Shown one piece after another: positions 10,941-21,808 of a DNA stretch of 64,000 bases. How positions within the stretch are numbered: the stretch's first letter is position 1; each line of letters starts with the position of its first letter. Both the position numbers and the translations under genes were made by a program. This DNA is from Manihot esculenta. Its lineage: Eukaryota; Streptophyta; Magnoliopsida; Malpighiales; Euphorbiaceae. Below the pieces are notes generated by a model, which saw only the letters and a program-made list of their open reading frames with translations, did not search any database and had not been told where the DNA came from. The stretch lies in contig NC_035172.2 in NCBI RefSeq assembly GCF_001659605.2, positions 32,849,342 to 32,913,341 on the forward strand. The letters run 5' to 3'.

Positions 10941-11358
10941 TATTATGTGAGTTTTGTGGCTGCTAGAGCAGGCTCTTTTTATAGCCAGATGGATGCAAAG
11001 TGTGCTGAAGCTATAGCATTCCGGGAAGCATTGAGCTGGATTAAAGAGTGTGGATGGGATCGAGTTCTTTTCGAATTCGATGCTCAGGTACTTGTGATGT
11101 CAGTTAATTGTGTTTTGTTAGATGATTTATCGTCTTTTGGCCTTTTGGTTCAAGATTGTAAACTGCTTCTATTTAGTTATGAGGAAGCAAAGTGTGTTTT
11201 TGTTCATAGATCTGCGAATGATGTCGCTCATGTTCTAGCAATATCGGCTCATTCTGAGTCAGGTCAAGGAGTTTGGATTGATATCCCTCCTCCTCATATT
11301 ATTTCTTTGTTCTCTTTGAATTAATGAAGTTTTCTTGTTATTTCAAAAAAAAAAAAAG
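10941..11358 (+). mobile_element. 5'-truncated LINE 3' end with poly(A), at the duplication junction
   Basis: An open frame (10947-11324) encodes about 125 residues of a plant RVT_3 RNase H-like domain, with CAEAIAFREALSWIKE, a VLFEFDAQ strand and FVHRSANDVAHVLA near the end. This is the usual C-terminal domain of plant L1-type LINEs. A short 3' UTR and an A13 tail (11345-11357) follow. The fragment begins exactly where block A stops (10940) and ends exactly where block B starts (11359). No clear target-site duplication is visible, so it may have been captured at the junction rather than inserted later. Confidence 0.75.
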
Positions 11359-12308
11359 TTAAATATTAAACGGTTAGAGTCAAAAGGTTATTAATATTAA
11401 AAAGTTATTGTGTTAATTGATTTTTTTTTTTATAAAAATCGGCACTAAAATATATATTTGTTCAATTTTTGAATATAAAATTTGATGGAATGAAAAATTT
11501 TTGTGTTAATTTATATGAATCATATGAAAAATTCTTAGACAGATAATCATATAACCAAAACACATGAAAATAGATTCTATCTAATTTTTTCATAGAGATT
11601 CACTTGTTTATATCTAGATTTACGGTACATTGAATTTAAATAATTTTTTTTTCGTATATATTATGTTTGAACTCTATATATAAATCATAATTTTTTTTTA
11701 AATAAATAATAATGTAACCAAAATATATAAACGAAGATTCTATTTAATTTTTTCATAAAAGACTCACATATCCAATATCTTGAGTCATAGCAAAGTGAGT
11801 TTAGACAAAACTGACGTATATATTAAAATTTAACATATTTATATTTAAAATTGATGATAATTAGGCTTTATAGACAAGAAAAATTCAGCAAGCTAGCTTT
11901 TCTCGGCCTATTTCATAATATACATATTGACGATGAGCCCACGCATAGTTAAAATCAAAGCAAAACCCAGGCATTCGAAAACAGCAGCAACAAATGGATT
12001 GAAGCCTCCACAAAACAGTAGCTAAGAAGCATTGGAGCAGATACAGAAAAGCATAAAACAACAGACCATCAACATGGAAAACATCAGGCCACAATCATGC
12101 TATAAACACCTTTGTTTGGCAATACATCCGCTATTCCTATTTAAAAAATCCAAATCAGAAACATACATGAAAACTTCCTTAAATATTTATTATTATTATT
12201 GGATAAGGGGTAGCAAATTAAAACCCTAATCAAAGGAAAGAAAAATACAAATAATATCGAAAATCTTACCCCTTTAATTGCCATTAGTATAAACATAAAA
12301 GTAATTTT

Positions 12309-13394
12309 CTATGGTGAGTTAGGGGGGATTGTAGCTGTCGTTTCATTCTGATTGTCCTGATATCTAGCAACAACCTCAGCTCCTTGGGAAGGGATCCTGG
12401 AAAGATTATGTGTATGGTCATCAAAATTATGATCAGGTGAAGCTCCAACACTTGTAGCTGCAGGACTTGTTGTGGGATGAACTCTAGAATCATGATGAAC
12501 AGAGGGATCTTTCTGGTCAAAATGCTTTGCCAACTCAAGAATTCTTAACCAAAAAGATATTCCTTCTGGGTGGTGGGTGGTGTTTGAAATAGGCCAATGA
12601 AACCAAATGAACTTCATGATATGAATCAATAGAGAAAAAATGGAAGCAAGTCCTGTGATGATGAACAAGCCCCCAAAGCTGGTCACACTAAGACTACCTG
12701 AAGAGTTTGGGGCAATTTGATCATCACATGCATTCTCGTCAGGAAAGTTACTCCGCTCAATTATGTCCATTTTACCTTTGTCTTGAGTCACATTCAAGAT
12801 TGCTCTTGAAATATTTGAAACTAATGGGGACCCAAGTGGAAAGGCCTAACACAGAAAAAACAGTGATTCAATTATAATGGTATCCAGTACGTTGTTTTAT
12901 AAATCTCCCCATCTTTTTAAGACGGTGAATAAAAATATAACATACGAAAATATGAGCATAGGTGGAGCTAGAGAGATGACTTACAAAGCCAAATCCATCT
13001 GTTTTGTAGGTTGGCCCCACCATTTGGAATTTGGAGCAAAATTTGGCCAAAAAGAGTTTGATGTAAGGAATTTCATCAAAAATAGCAGCAACACCACCAT
13101 TGTGGATTCCAAGAGACAATGCTTCAGCATAATCTTCTGGGGTGCTATAATTTTTCAACTTGGACTCACTGAAGTTCAGCTGTTTTATTAAGAAATCCTT
13201 CACAAAAGAATTGCTTTGGTATCCTACAAAATGACCATTCCTTTGAATCTCTTTAACATCAGCAAAGGTAGGCTGCATTCTCTTCACTGTTAACATTGAA
13301 GCTAAACTAGCAGTGTAGCTTTGGGATATGATTAGCACCACAAAAAACCATATGATCACAACAAATCTTGTCCAGCTGCCCAACAACTTCTCCC
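12309..13394 (-). CDS. GLR: Glutamate receptor-like channel, exons 4-5 (3' part of the gene)
   Basis: Exon 4 (13394-12985) and exon 5 (12845-12309) are separated by a 139-bp GT-AG intron. Exon 4 begins with the two bases that complete the codon split after exon 3 (32841), giving the family-typical FAHREK junction. It carries the third membrane helix, the gate motif SYTASLASMLTV (about residues 647-658) and the S2 ligand lobe with AAIFDEIPY. Exon 5 begins AFPLGSPLV, carries the fourth helix (about 814-836) and ends PPNSP before TAG. There are no stops or frameshifts. Compared with copy A, this copy keeps the conserved Asp and the usual ILNVTQ. Whether it is still spliced to exons 1-3 across 19.4 kb cannot be seen from DNA; the phases allow it. 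Confidence 0.85.
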
Positions 13395-13450
13395 CTATCA
13401 CCCGTCATCAAATATTTTTTCCAAGGAATAAAATTTCGTCAAAATCAAAT

Positions 13451-13672
13451 CACTACAACAAATACAAGAATTAACGGCAAAAAATTTATAAGAATATTAA
13501 TTACTATTAAATTAATTAATATATAAAAATAATACAAATAATTATATCACCAAAAATCATGGTGGCATCAATAAAAAAATTTTTTAGTAACCATATTTGT
13601 TATTACTAATAATTATTCTTTTAAGAGTAATTATAATTTTGTTACAAAATGACTATGATCACAATTTTGCAG
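13451..13672 (+). mobile_element. CACTA-like MITE in GLR intron 3, left part
   Basis: The left end is CACTACAACAAATAC; the right end, at 32663, read inward on the other strand, is CACTGCAAAAAATGC (12 of 15 match). Three-base AAT flanks both outer ends (13448-13450 and 32664-32666), the size expected for CACTA elements. Removing the Tat insertion leaves an element of about 315 bp. It has no coding capacity. Confidence 0.55.
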
Positions 13673-14099
13673 TGATGATTAATGGGTCTCGGACCGCCAA
13701 GCCTGCTACAGTCCAAATCAAAAAGGGTCTAGGCCAATCCAATACAGGCTCACAGCGCATATGGTCTAAGCCTATGGACCAAATAAGGTTCAAAGGAGTT
13801 CAGGGCAAATGAATTCGACTAATTATCAACGACCGCATGAGAACAAAGCCTGCAATAATAGGGATCCTGTCCAAAAAGGCCAAGAGGAATTAAATAGTCG
13901 CCTGACGAGAATCAATATCTCATACTCATGAACATGTTGTCCGCATGAAGGTGGCAGACAGGTAAGGGTGTAGTACGGAGAAGGCACGCCTGAAAAAGAC
14001 AAAAAGAAATAGAAATAAAAAGGGGAATGATCAAACAACAAGGGAGCTCATTAAAAAAAATGCACCTAATCCCAAAACCATTTTAGATTTCAATCATCA
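13673..14099 (+). repeat. 5' LTR of the decayed Tat element
   Basis: It starts TGATGATTAATGGG and ends TCAATCATCA, followed by ATTGGCGTCG. It matches the 3' LTR at 32102, which has extra sequence of about 37 bases, and the copy at 8998-9424. Confidence 0.85.
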
Positions 14100-14110
14100 A
14101 TTGGCGTCGT

Positions 14111-16885
14111 TTGTGGAAAACAAAAGAGCAGTTGTTGATGGAGCTCAGAGCCAAGGATAATGTCAGTCCAATGTTGCCGACCACATTACCATTTATCAAG
14201 AGGGTCCAATTCAAGACTATACCAAAGAAGTTCATGATGTCGGCCTCATCACCATTTGTCAAGAGGGTCCAATTCGAGACTATACAAAAAAAGTTTATGA
14301 TGTCGACATTGGCTACATATGATGGAGCAGAAAAACTACGGGATCACGTGTTGAATTACAAGACCTTTTATAACAGTCCGGCCCAAACTGACCCAAATAA
14401 CTTTTGGACCCATTTTTCACTTGGTCCAAAATCGTTAACCTAAATTATTTAGTAATTTTATACTAACTATTATATTCAATTTTGTTATTCCGTAATTTGC
14501 CGATGTAGGATGTGATAATTCTCCCTTATTCAATTTTGCAATGTCCTTATTGTGATCTAGTTGTGCTGAATCGAGTACAATTGATATGCTAAGATCGGAC
14601 CCCCAGGTATTATGGTTCGCTAGTGACTCGGGCGTGTCCTCCTCGTTTCACACGGGTAGCCCTTTTCTCACAAGCCCACTAGCTCCGTATAATTTTTCTG
14701 ACCAAGGGTGGCTCTGATACCAATTATAACAGTCCGGCCCAAACTGACCCAAATAACTTTTGAACCTATTTTTTACTTGACCCAAAATGGTTAACCCAAG
14801 CTATTTAGTAGTGTATAACTTAGCTAATATGTGGGAATCATCCCACAAGCAAAGTGGGCTCCACAACTCTCCTCCACTAGATTCAGCAATGTTCCCATTG
14901 TGATCTTGCTACGCTGAATTGGATACAATTGATATGCCAGGACTAGACTCTCGGGTATTATGGTTCACTAATGCCTCGGGCGGCTCCACCTCGTTCTGTA
15001 CGAGTAGCCTTTTCCTTGCAGACCCACTAGCTCTGCATAATTTTTTGACCTAGGGTGACTCTTATATCAATTGAAACATTTCGATCCAAACTGACCTAAA
15101 TAACTTTTGGATTCATTTTTCACTTGGCCCAAAATGGTTAACCCAAGTTATTTAGTAGTTTCGTGCTAGCTATTATATTCAATTTCATTATTCCGTAATT
15201 TACTGTTGTGGGACGTGATACCTTTATGGAGTTGGAAACGCACTCTGATGCTTTGATGTGCAAAGTCTTCCCCACGACCTTGACAGGACCAGCTAGACAT
15301 GGTTTAATAGCCTAAAACTAGGAAGTATAAGGAACTTTGTCAATCTAACCAATGTATTCATCAGTAGGTTTATTACCGGAGTCCTAGCAAGAAGGAAGAC
15401 AAGTTACCTGAAAATAGTTAAACAAAGGAGAAACGAGTTCTTGAGAGAGTATGTAGCCAGATTCAACTTGGAGGTTTTGCAGATACCCGAACCAGACGAA
15501 GCAAGAGCGGTAAAGGCCATATAAAAGGGAATGACCTCTTTAGAATTCTTTGGGTCCTTGTGCCGAAAGACACCAAACACCTTATCACAGCTAATGAAGA
15601 GAGTTGAAAAATATATAAGACAAGACAATGCCCTAACCAACAGCCGATTTGCATGAAAAGATAAAGAAAGGGGCAAAAGCATTGATGGCAAGAGAAAAGA
15701 TATTCTAGAAAGATGGATAGACAGAGGGCTAGAAGCACTGAACAAGCATATATGGGAGAAGAAAGACTAATAGCCATATCAAGCCCACATGCCAGCGGAG
15801 GTTACACATTGAATATATCACGAGTTGAGGTGCTCATAGCAGTCTAAGACAAAGACTACGTACAATAGCCCAAACCCTTGGAAGCTAATCCAAAAAGAAG
15901 GGACCTAGGCAAGTATTGCCAATTTCATAAGACTCACAGGCACAACACAAATAATTGCTACTAATTGATACATGAGATCGAGAGATTGATCAAGAGAGGT
16001 CATATTCAAAACTTCATGAAGAGGATGGAAGAATAGAGGCCACAACCGAGAGGGACTGAGGAAAGAGCAAGGAGACAGATCGGAGCGCTTATGAATGATG
16101 GTTGTAGTGGCAAGATCAATATAATAGTGGGAGGAACCGGAGGCCGAATGAGCCGGAGAGGAAAAAGAAAGGGGAAGGAATGGAGATGAGAGCAATATGG
16201 AAGTTATGCAAATCTCATCGCACACCCTAAATCATTTTCTTCTTCCTAGAGGATGCATAGGGGATATAGATGCCACATGATGATGCCCTGGTTATTGAAG
16301 CAATGATCCATAATTTCAGAGTTCAAAAGGTGCTGGTGGATGAAGGAAGTAAAGTGAATTTGCTCTCATATCGGGTCTTCCAGTAGATGAAAATACCAGA
16401 AGAGCAATTAGTGAAAGACCAAGCTCCAATCAAGGGAATAGGAGGCACCCCTATGGCAGTAGAAGAGAAAGTGAAGGTACATCTCACCTTGGGAGAACCT
16501 CCCCTGTCTCAGATACACTATGTCGTGTTCTTGGAGGTAAAATTACCATTAAGTTACAATGCCATTTTGGGAAGGCCAACATTGTATGACTTTGAGTCCG
16601 TAACGAGCATCATATACCTGACCATGAATTTTCTAATTGATGAAGGGGTTGGCATTGTCTGAGTACGACAGGAGGAAGCCAGGGCCATATACTGGGCCAC
16701 GGTAGAGGAGTAGAGTACCAAATAGAAAGAGATTAACCCTGAGGTTATAGAGATTTGAGACGAAAGAAAGGAACCCAAAATTGAACCTGTAGATCAGGTA
16801 AAAGCCTTCCCACTGTCGAAGCAGCAGAACGATAAGGTCTTCAATATAAGCTCAGGCCTAGAACAAAGCCAAAAGGCAACGACAA
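14111..16885 (+). pseudogene. Tat gag and protease remnant
   Basis: Segments matching the intact gag-pol of 42929-45340 can be followed in order. The KEQLL/PKKFMM start region (14111-14368) comes first. After the TRIM come the capsid-like region (15226-15640), the CHHC-type knuckle region (about 15910-15965) and the retropepsin region (16320-16670, with an open stretch from 16387). Many codons that are CAG, CAA, CGA or TGG in the intact relative are stops here, such as TAG within the capsid region. The segment ends where a solo LTR interrupts it at 16886. Confidence 0.8.
14369..15220 (-). mobile_element. Tandem TRIM retrotransposon (LTR-int-LTR-int-LTR)
   Basis: Three about 150-bp LTR-like units start at 14369, 14725 and 15072, each with the words CCAAACTGACC and AATAACTTTTG. 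They are separated by two internal segments that end in GCTCTGATACCA or a decayed form. That word is the reverse complement of an initiator tRNA-Met primer site, so the element is on the minus strand. CCTTT flanks both sides (14364-14368 and 15221-15225) and removal restores the gag reading. There is no coding capacity. Confidence 0.7.
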
Positions 16886-17775
16886 TGTAATACCCGGCGA
16901 GAGTCCAACATCGGAATTCCTGTCGACCGGTGGAATCCCGGATGTCGGAATTCTCTAGACAGGTAAGATTTATGTCTTTTCTAAAGTAATATAGTATGTT
17001 TGAAGGTTTTGAAGTTAAACTTAAAAGAGTTTTTGAAAGAAAAGAACCAAGGCAGAAAAGCCAGGTTCGGCCGCCGAAGTTGAGGTTCGGCCGCCGAACA
17101 TGCATGGCTTTCGGTTTCACGTGTGGCCGCCGAAGGTGGTCTGGCCAGCCACCTATAAAAGACCCTCAGTCGGTTGAAAGGATAACTCTTGCCGTCTTCT
17201 TTCACTTTCTGAGGTGAGACCCTGTCCTTCTGAAGTTTTTCTTCATGTTTTCATTAAATCATGCAAAGGTGTGATTGATTTTATGTTATTTTGAAGGTTT
17301 TGAGCTAAAAACTTGAGATTTGGAAGTTTGGAGAGTTTGAAGGAGAGTTGCTCCAAAACTTCACATTAGGATCGTTCATCTTCTTGGTTTCAAGAGGTAA
17401 GTGAAGATCCTGACCTTGTTTTTATGTTTTCTGAAGGTTTTATGAGGTTTTGGGAGAGAGTTGCATGAATAGGGTTAAAGGAGAGTTTTTGCTATTTTTT
17501 GTACGAAAAGCTTGTTTGTGTGTTATGTGTTTGTGTTGTTGGGGTTTTCAGGTAGTTGTTGACCCCTTTGAGCATATACTTGGGTGTATGCAAGTTAAGG
17601 AATTGAGGTGTTTGAGATTGGGAGAGTTTTGTGCATTTTGGCGTGAGGCAGAGCAAGGTTCTGCCTTGCTGATGAACCCAGTTTCGGCCGCCGAAGAATG
17701 GTTGCTACGGGTTCTGGCGGCCTTAAGCCGACCTGAATCCTAGCGCCGGTGACGGTCCATTTTGGGGTCGTTACA
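16886..17775 (+). mobile_element. Solo LTR with TTCGGCCGCCGAA palindromes, copy 2 (shortened)
   Basis: It begins TGTAATACCCGG and ends GGGTCGTTACA, with GACAA target duplications at 16881-16885 and 17776-17780. It is 890 bp against about 2.3 kb in copies 1 and 3; the shortening is internal, since both ends are intact. It interrupts the Tat protease-to-RT region; the coding match resumes right after it. Confidence 0.88.
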
Positions 17776-17780
17776 GACAA

Positions 17781-18210
17781 TGGCTTTGATTAGAAAGCAT
17801 GCGTCGAGTTTTGCCTGGAAGCCTTTAGATATGCCATGAATTAAGCTTGAAGTAATGACTCACAAGCTTAACATTTTTCCCGATGCAAAGCCGGTAAAAC
17901 AAAAGAAAAGGGTCTTCAGCAAGGAGAAACAAGAGGCCATGAAAAAAGAGGTAGAAAAATTAGGAGAGGTAGGGTTTATTAGAGCAATCATGCATCCACA
18001 GTGGTTAACTAACCCTGTGTTAGTTAGGAAGGCCAATGAGAAATACAAAATGTGTATAGATTTTACCGACCTAAACCAGGTCTGTCCTAAAGATTGTTAT
18101 CCACTTCCAAACATTAATAAATTGGTTGATTCCGTGGATGCCTTTGATTTCTTATCGTCTTTGAATGCCATGTCGGGATACTACCAAATTTCGATAGATA
18201 AAAGTGATGA
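17781..18210 (+). pseudogene. Tat reverse transcriptase, N-terminal remnant
   Basis: The frame 17855-18210 matches the RT start of the intact relative: KPVKQKKRVF, FIRAIMHPQWL, MCIDFTDLNQVCPKDCYPLP and LNAMSGYYQI. It stops just before the segment that would carry the catalytic YVDD motif, where Athila-like LTR sequence begins. About 500 bp of RT is missing between here and 27180. Confidence 0.85.
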
Positions 18211-19459
18211 TGATAATATGCACATTTAAGTAGTTTTAAAATTATAAAATACTTAGATATTGAGTTTGATTTTATTTAAAACAGGTTGATTCATTTGAAT
18301 TTTGATATTTTGGTAGGTTAAATAAGGATTGGAGAATAACGAGAGAAAAATCCAATTTGGACTCTACATTCTAAAATTAAAAGAATCATGAGCGTAACCA
18401 AGTTCACAGAAGAATAAAAAGTAGAGTCATGCTTAAACTCTAACTCCCAAACTGCTGTGTTATGAACTATGTTATGGGCATAATATATTTGATGAAAGGA
18501 ATTAGAGTCCAGTTTAAAATCTAAGAAATAAACAGATAACTCTCATTTACCAAGATGCACTCGACTTTGATTTTAGCTACTTGTATTTAGATTTAGTTAT
18601 AACTCTTAGCACTATAAAAGGAGGATATTCTGATGTATAGAGGCATTTCATCTCTCATCTATCATTCTTAATTAGTTTAGGAGGCTAAAAACACTATTCT
18701 TATTGTGGTATTTTAATCATGAAAATGTATGGATAATTTTTTCTTTCAGTTAAAAGATAATTAAGGTTTCAGTTTAATTGGTTGTGAGATTTATGTAATT
18801 CTATTATTTCCTTAATTATTCTTGAAATTTATTTTACTTTCGTGTCTATTGCTTATTATTATTCCGTTGGTTGTTGCATTAATGCGCCATTGCTCAATTG
18901 ATAGAATAATATGTTACTATTTAGGTTAATTTAATCCGTAATCGTTTAATTAAACTGGAATTAAGTAGTGAATTAGGTTGTCTAAGACTTTTCTAAGAAA
19001 CAATATAATCTAACTTAAATGAACCGAATATCTCGTATTTATTGGTTAGAATCAGGTCTTTCTAATTCTTAATGTTGTAATTGGTTAAACTTTAGGAGTA
19101 TCTCCTATAGTTATCCAAGAATTAGAACAAGTTAACGAGTATCTCTTAGCTAGTTTAAAATTTAAGAAACGAGTGGACGTATGAAGCATCTTCAATATCT
19201 ATAACTGATTATAATTAATTTGGATTTATTTTTATTAGTTTCGACGCCAATCAAATTTTAGCGCCATTACCGAGGACTGATTTTAATTGGTTGTTAATTC
19301 TTTTGAATGACTTTATTTAATCTTACAGCTAAATCTTGAATTTGTTTATAGGAATGTATTGCGGCAACGTGATGTATCCAAATCTAAGCTTTTAAGAACT
19401 ATCTTTTTCTTTTCTTGCATCACAACTTTCATATTTGGCAACTTTAGTACAAGGTATTG

Positions 19460-20015
19460 CTATAAGAAACTTGCAACAGCAAGTAGATGCAAGGGGTGAA
19501 CTTTATGATCCTTCTCAAAAACAATATAATGCTTGTTTGAACACTTATAATCAAGGATAGAGAGATCATTCAAATTTCGACTATGGAGCAACACTGACCT
19601 ATTCCCAAAATCCTCAATAATCTCAGCAACAACCAACATCTTCATCAAATTCAAGTATGTCATTGTCAAAAGTTTAGCAACTAACACTCAAGAATTTCAG
19701 TAGGAAACAAGGAAAAGGATTCAAAATTTGAAAATTCAAATGAGCCAACTAGCATTATCTTCCCAAACAATAGTCAACTCAAAGAAAAATGTAAGTGTTG
19801 TTATATTGAGAAGTGAAAAAGAGTTGCTGCAAAATCCTCGTGAGATAAGTCTTGGGCACGATGAAAGTGCAGACCTAGAAAATGAAATTCCAGCACTTGA
19901 AACAAATAGTAAATCGACACCAGCATATAAACAAGTTGAACAAGATGATATGATAATCAAACTTCCTTTTCCTAAAAGGTTAGCCAAGTCTAAAAAGGAG
20001 ACAAGAGAATGAGAT
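19460..20015 (+). pseudogene. Athila-like gag remnant
   Basis: The frame 19728-20012 contains LSSQTIVNSKKNVSVVILRS and, later, KLPFPKRLAKSKK. This is the pattern at the gag-pol junction of Athila-type elements, where a Q-T-I-V-N-P-K motif precedes the protease. Flanking sequence in other frames continues the match weakly, for instance SLLGQPPPFVNDN near 20060. No protease, RT or integrase is found after it, so the element is pol-less. Confidence 0.6.
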
Positions 20016-21803
20016 TGTTAAGAGATTTTATAAAGTGGAGGAACCAAAAGTGGAATTGAAGTCGTTGCTTGGTCAACCACCTCCATTCGTGAATGATAAT
20101 TGCACTTTAGACAATTTGAAATTATCATTTCAATAAGTATTTCTTAATTCATTTTATGAAAGATTTAAGGTGGAACCAACTAAGAAGGTCACTTTAAGTG
20201 ACCCAACACCAATTGTTTGATGGTTATGATATTCAAATAAAGTCTAGCTAAGACTATTAAATTAGAACTATTTCTTTCCTTATCCTTCTAGTTATTTTTT
20301 TTATTTTCTTTAACTTTATTAAAAATATATAGAAAAAAATTATTTCAGTAGAAAGAAAAGTAAGAACATGAAGATATAATATGCACAACACTTTCAGAAT
20401 GATTTCTTATCTGATATGCTCACAGGAAGAATGTTTGTGCCTTTGGTTATGCCCATAACTAAACTTACGACACTATCAAACTATCAGCAAACCTCCTCCA
20501 GTCCATCTGTAGATCTTCTCCACCCACAAGATAAGTACTTGAATTTCTATTTTCTATTATTTGTTGATTTAAATAAGAATTTTAAGCGTGGGAGAAAAAT
20601 ATTTCTGATAACTTGCTTTATATAGATTTATTCCACATTAAGGGTAATGTGACTTAAGTGTGGGGGAGAAGTTTAAAGAGCATATATCTATGTCCATGAT
20701 GTCCAGCTTTGGTCTTTTTAGTTTATTTATTTTATTTTAGCTTTGATTTTTTTTGTTTTATTATTCTATTTTTGTTTTACCTTTTATTATGTTTTAACTT
20801 CTGTTTTATATTCATTTGTCTATTTATAGTTTCTTTTTCTTTTCTTTTTTAGATACAAGAGAAAAAAATGACTTTCAGTGTTAAATTAAATTATTTTAGG
20901 TAGCTAACACAAATGAGTTTCTCTTATCTTTCTATGCAAATTATGAGGGGATTCTAATATTTTTCTTTATGAGTTGAAATATTCAACCTTATATTTAAGT
21001 AAATCGATATTGTTTGTTAAAAGACCAATAGTGCATTTTAAAATTCTACCTTAACCTGCTGCAGTGAGTCTCAATAATATTCCAGGAAACTAAGGTTTCA
21101 GTTAAAAAATTTTTTTGAATGGTTTATTAAAATTGACTGGTTCAAATGGTACGATATTTGTTCACACATTTTGAACAATTTTTTTTCTTGCACACATGTA
21201 CCAAACACGATAATAAAGTCATCAAAGCCTCTCTATCATGATTCCATTTATTTGCTCACCCTTTAAACCTTTATTAAATCACTTACAGTGGATTGCATTC
21301 ATTTTTGGGAGTCTCTTTTTATTGACTTTTTGCTCACCGTGGTTTAAATGGTTGTCACTAATCAATAATGAGATGAGCAAATATGATAATTGTGCGTATT
21401 AGGAATGGCATATACAGTGATTGCTGCACGGACTTACCCCAACCACAACAGTCAAATCGAAAAAAAAATAAGAAAATAAAAGCAAAAAATGAAAAGTATG
21501 TAGCCTTGATCAAAGACTATGAGCAGCACTAGTAGCTACTTGACAATGTGACAACTGCATAACCGGGATGGATATTACAAATATGCATCTTTGCGTAAAA
21601 AGGTTGATGAAATTATAAGCAAGAATAAGTACTTAAAGTTGAAAATATATTGAAATGGTAAGGGTAGCTAGTTGTCTCAAAAGCTGCATAGTCAAAGCAA
21701 AGAGTATTTGTGTATGAATGAAAACAGTAATTCGCTCTCTTTTGAGGAAGGCACCTTTGAGCCATAGTTGTTAAAAAGATACAAAGAGGGGAGAGATTAT
21801 CTT
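20016..21803. other. Non-coding interior of the Athila-like element
   Basis: This is AT-rich sequence without a domain I recognise. It includes AAGTGTGGGGGAG-like words (about 20655), of a kind often seen in the non-coding part of Athila-type elements. No gene is supported. Confidence 0.5.
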
Positions 21804-21808
21804 AGTGC

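Larger units (their letters stand above)
11359..15615. repeat. Tandem-duplicated block B (copy of 1061-10940)
   Basis: The block is collinear with 1061-10940 except for three differences. Both solo LTRs of block A are absent, at clean empty sites. The kinase segment equivalent to 4383-7282 is missing, with TTAAAA at both ends of the missing piece. Small base changes are scattered. The GLR exons, MITE, Tat LTR and TRIM are shared at a constant offset of about 4,675 bases. Near-identity suggests a recent duplication, younger than the Tat and TRIM insertions. Confidence 0.85.
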
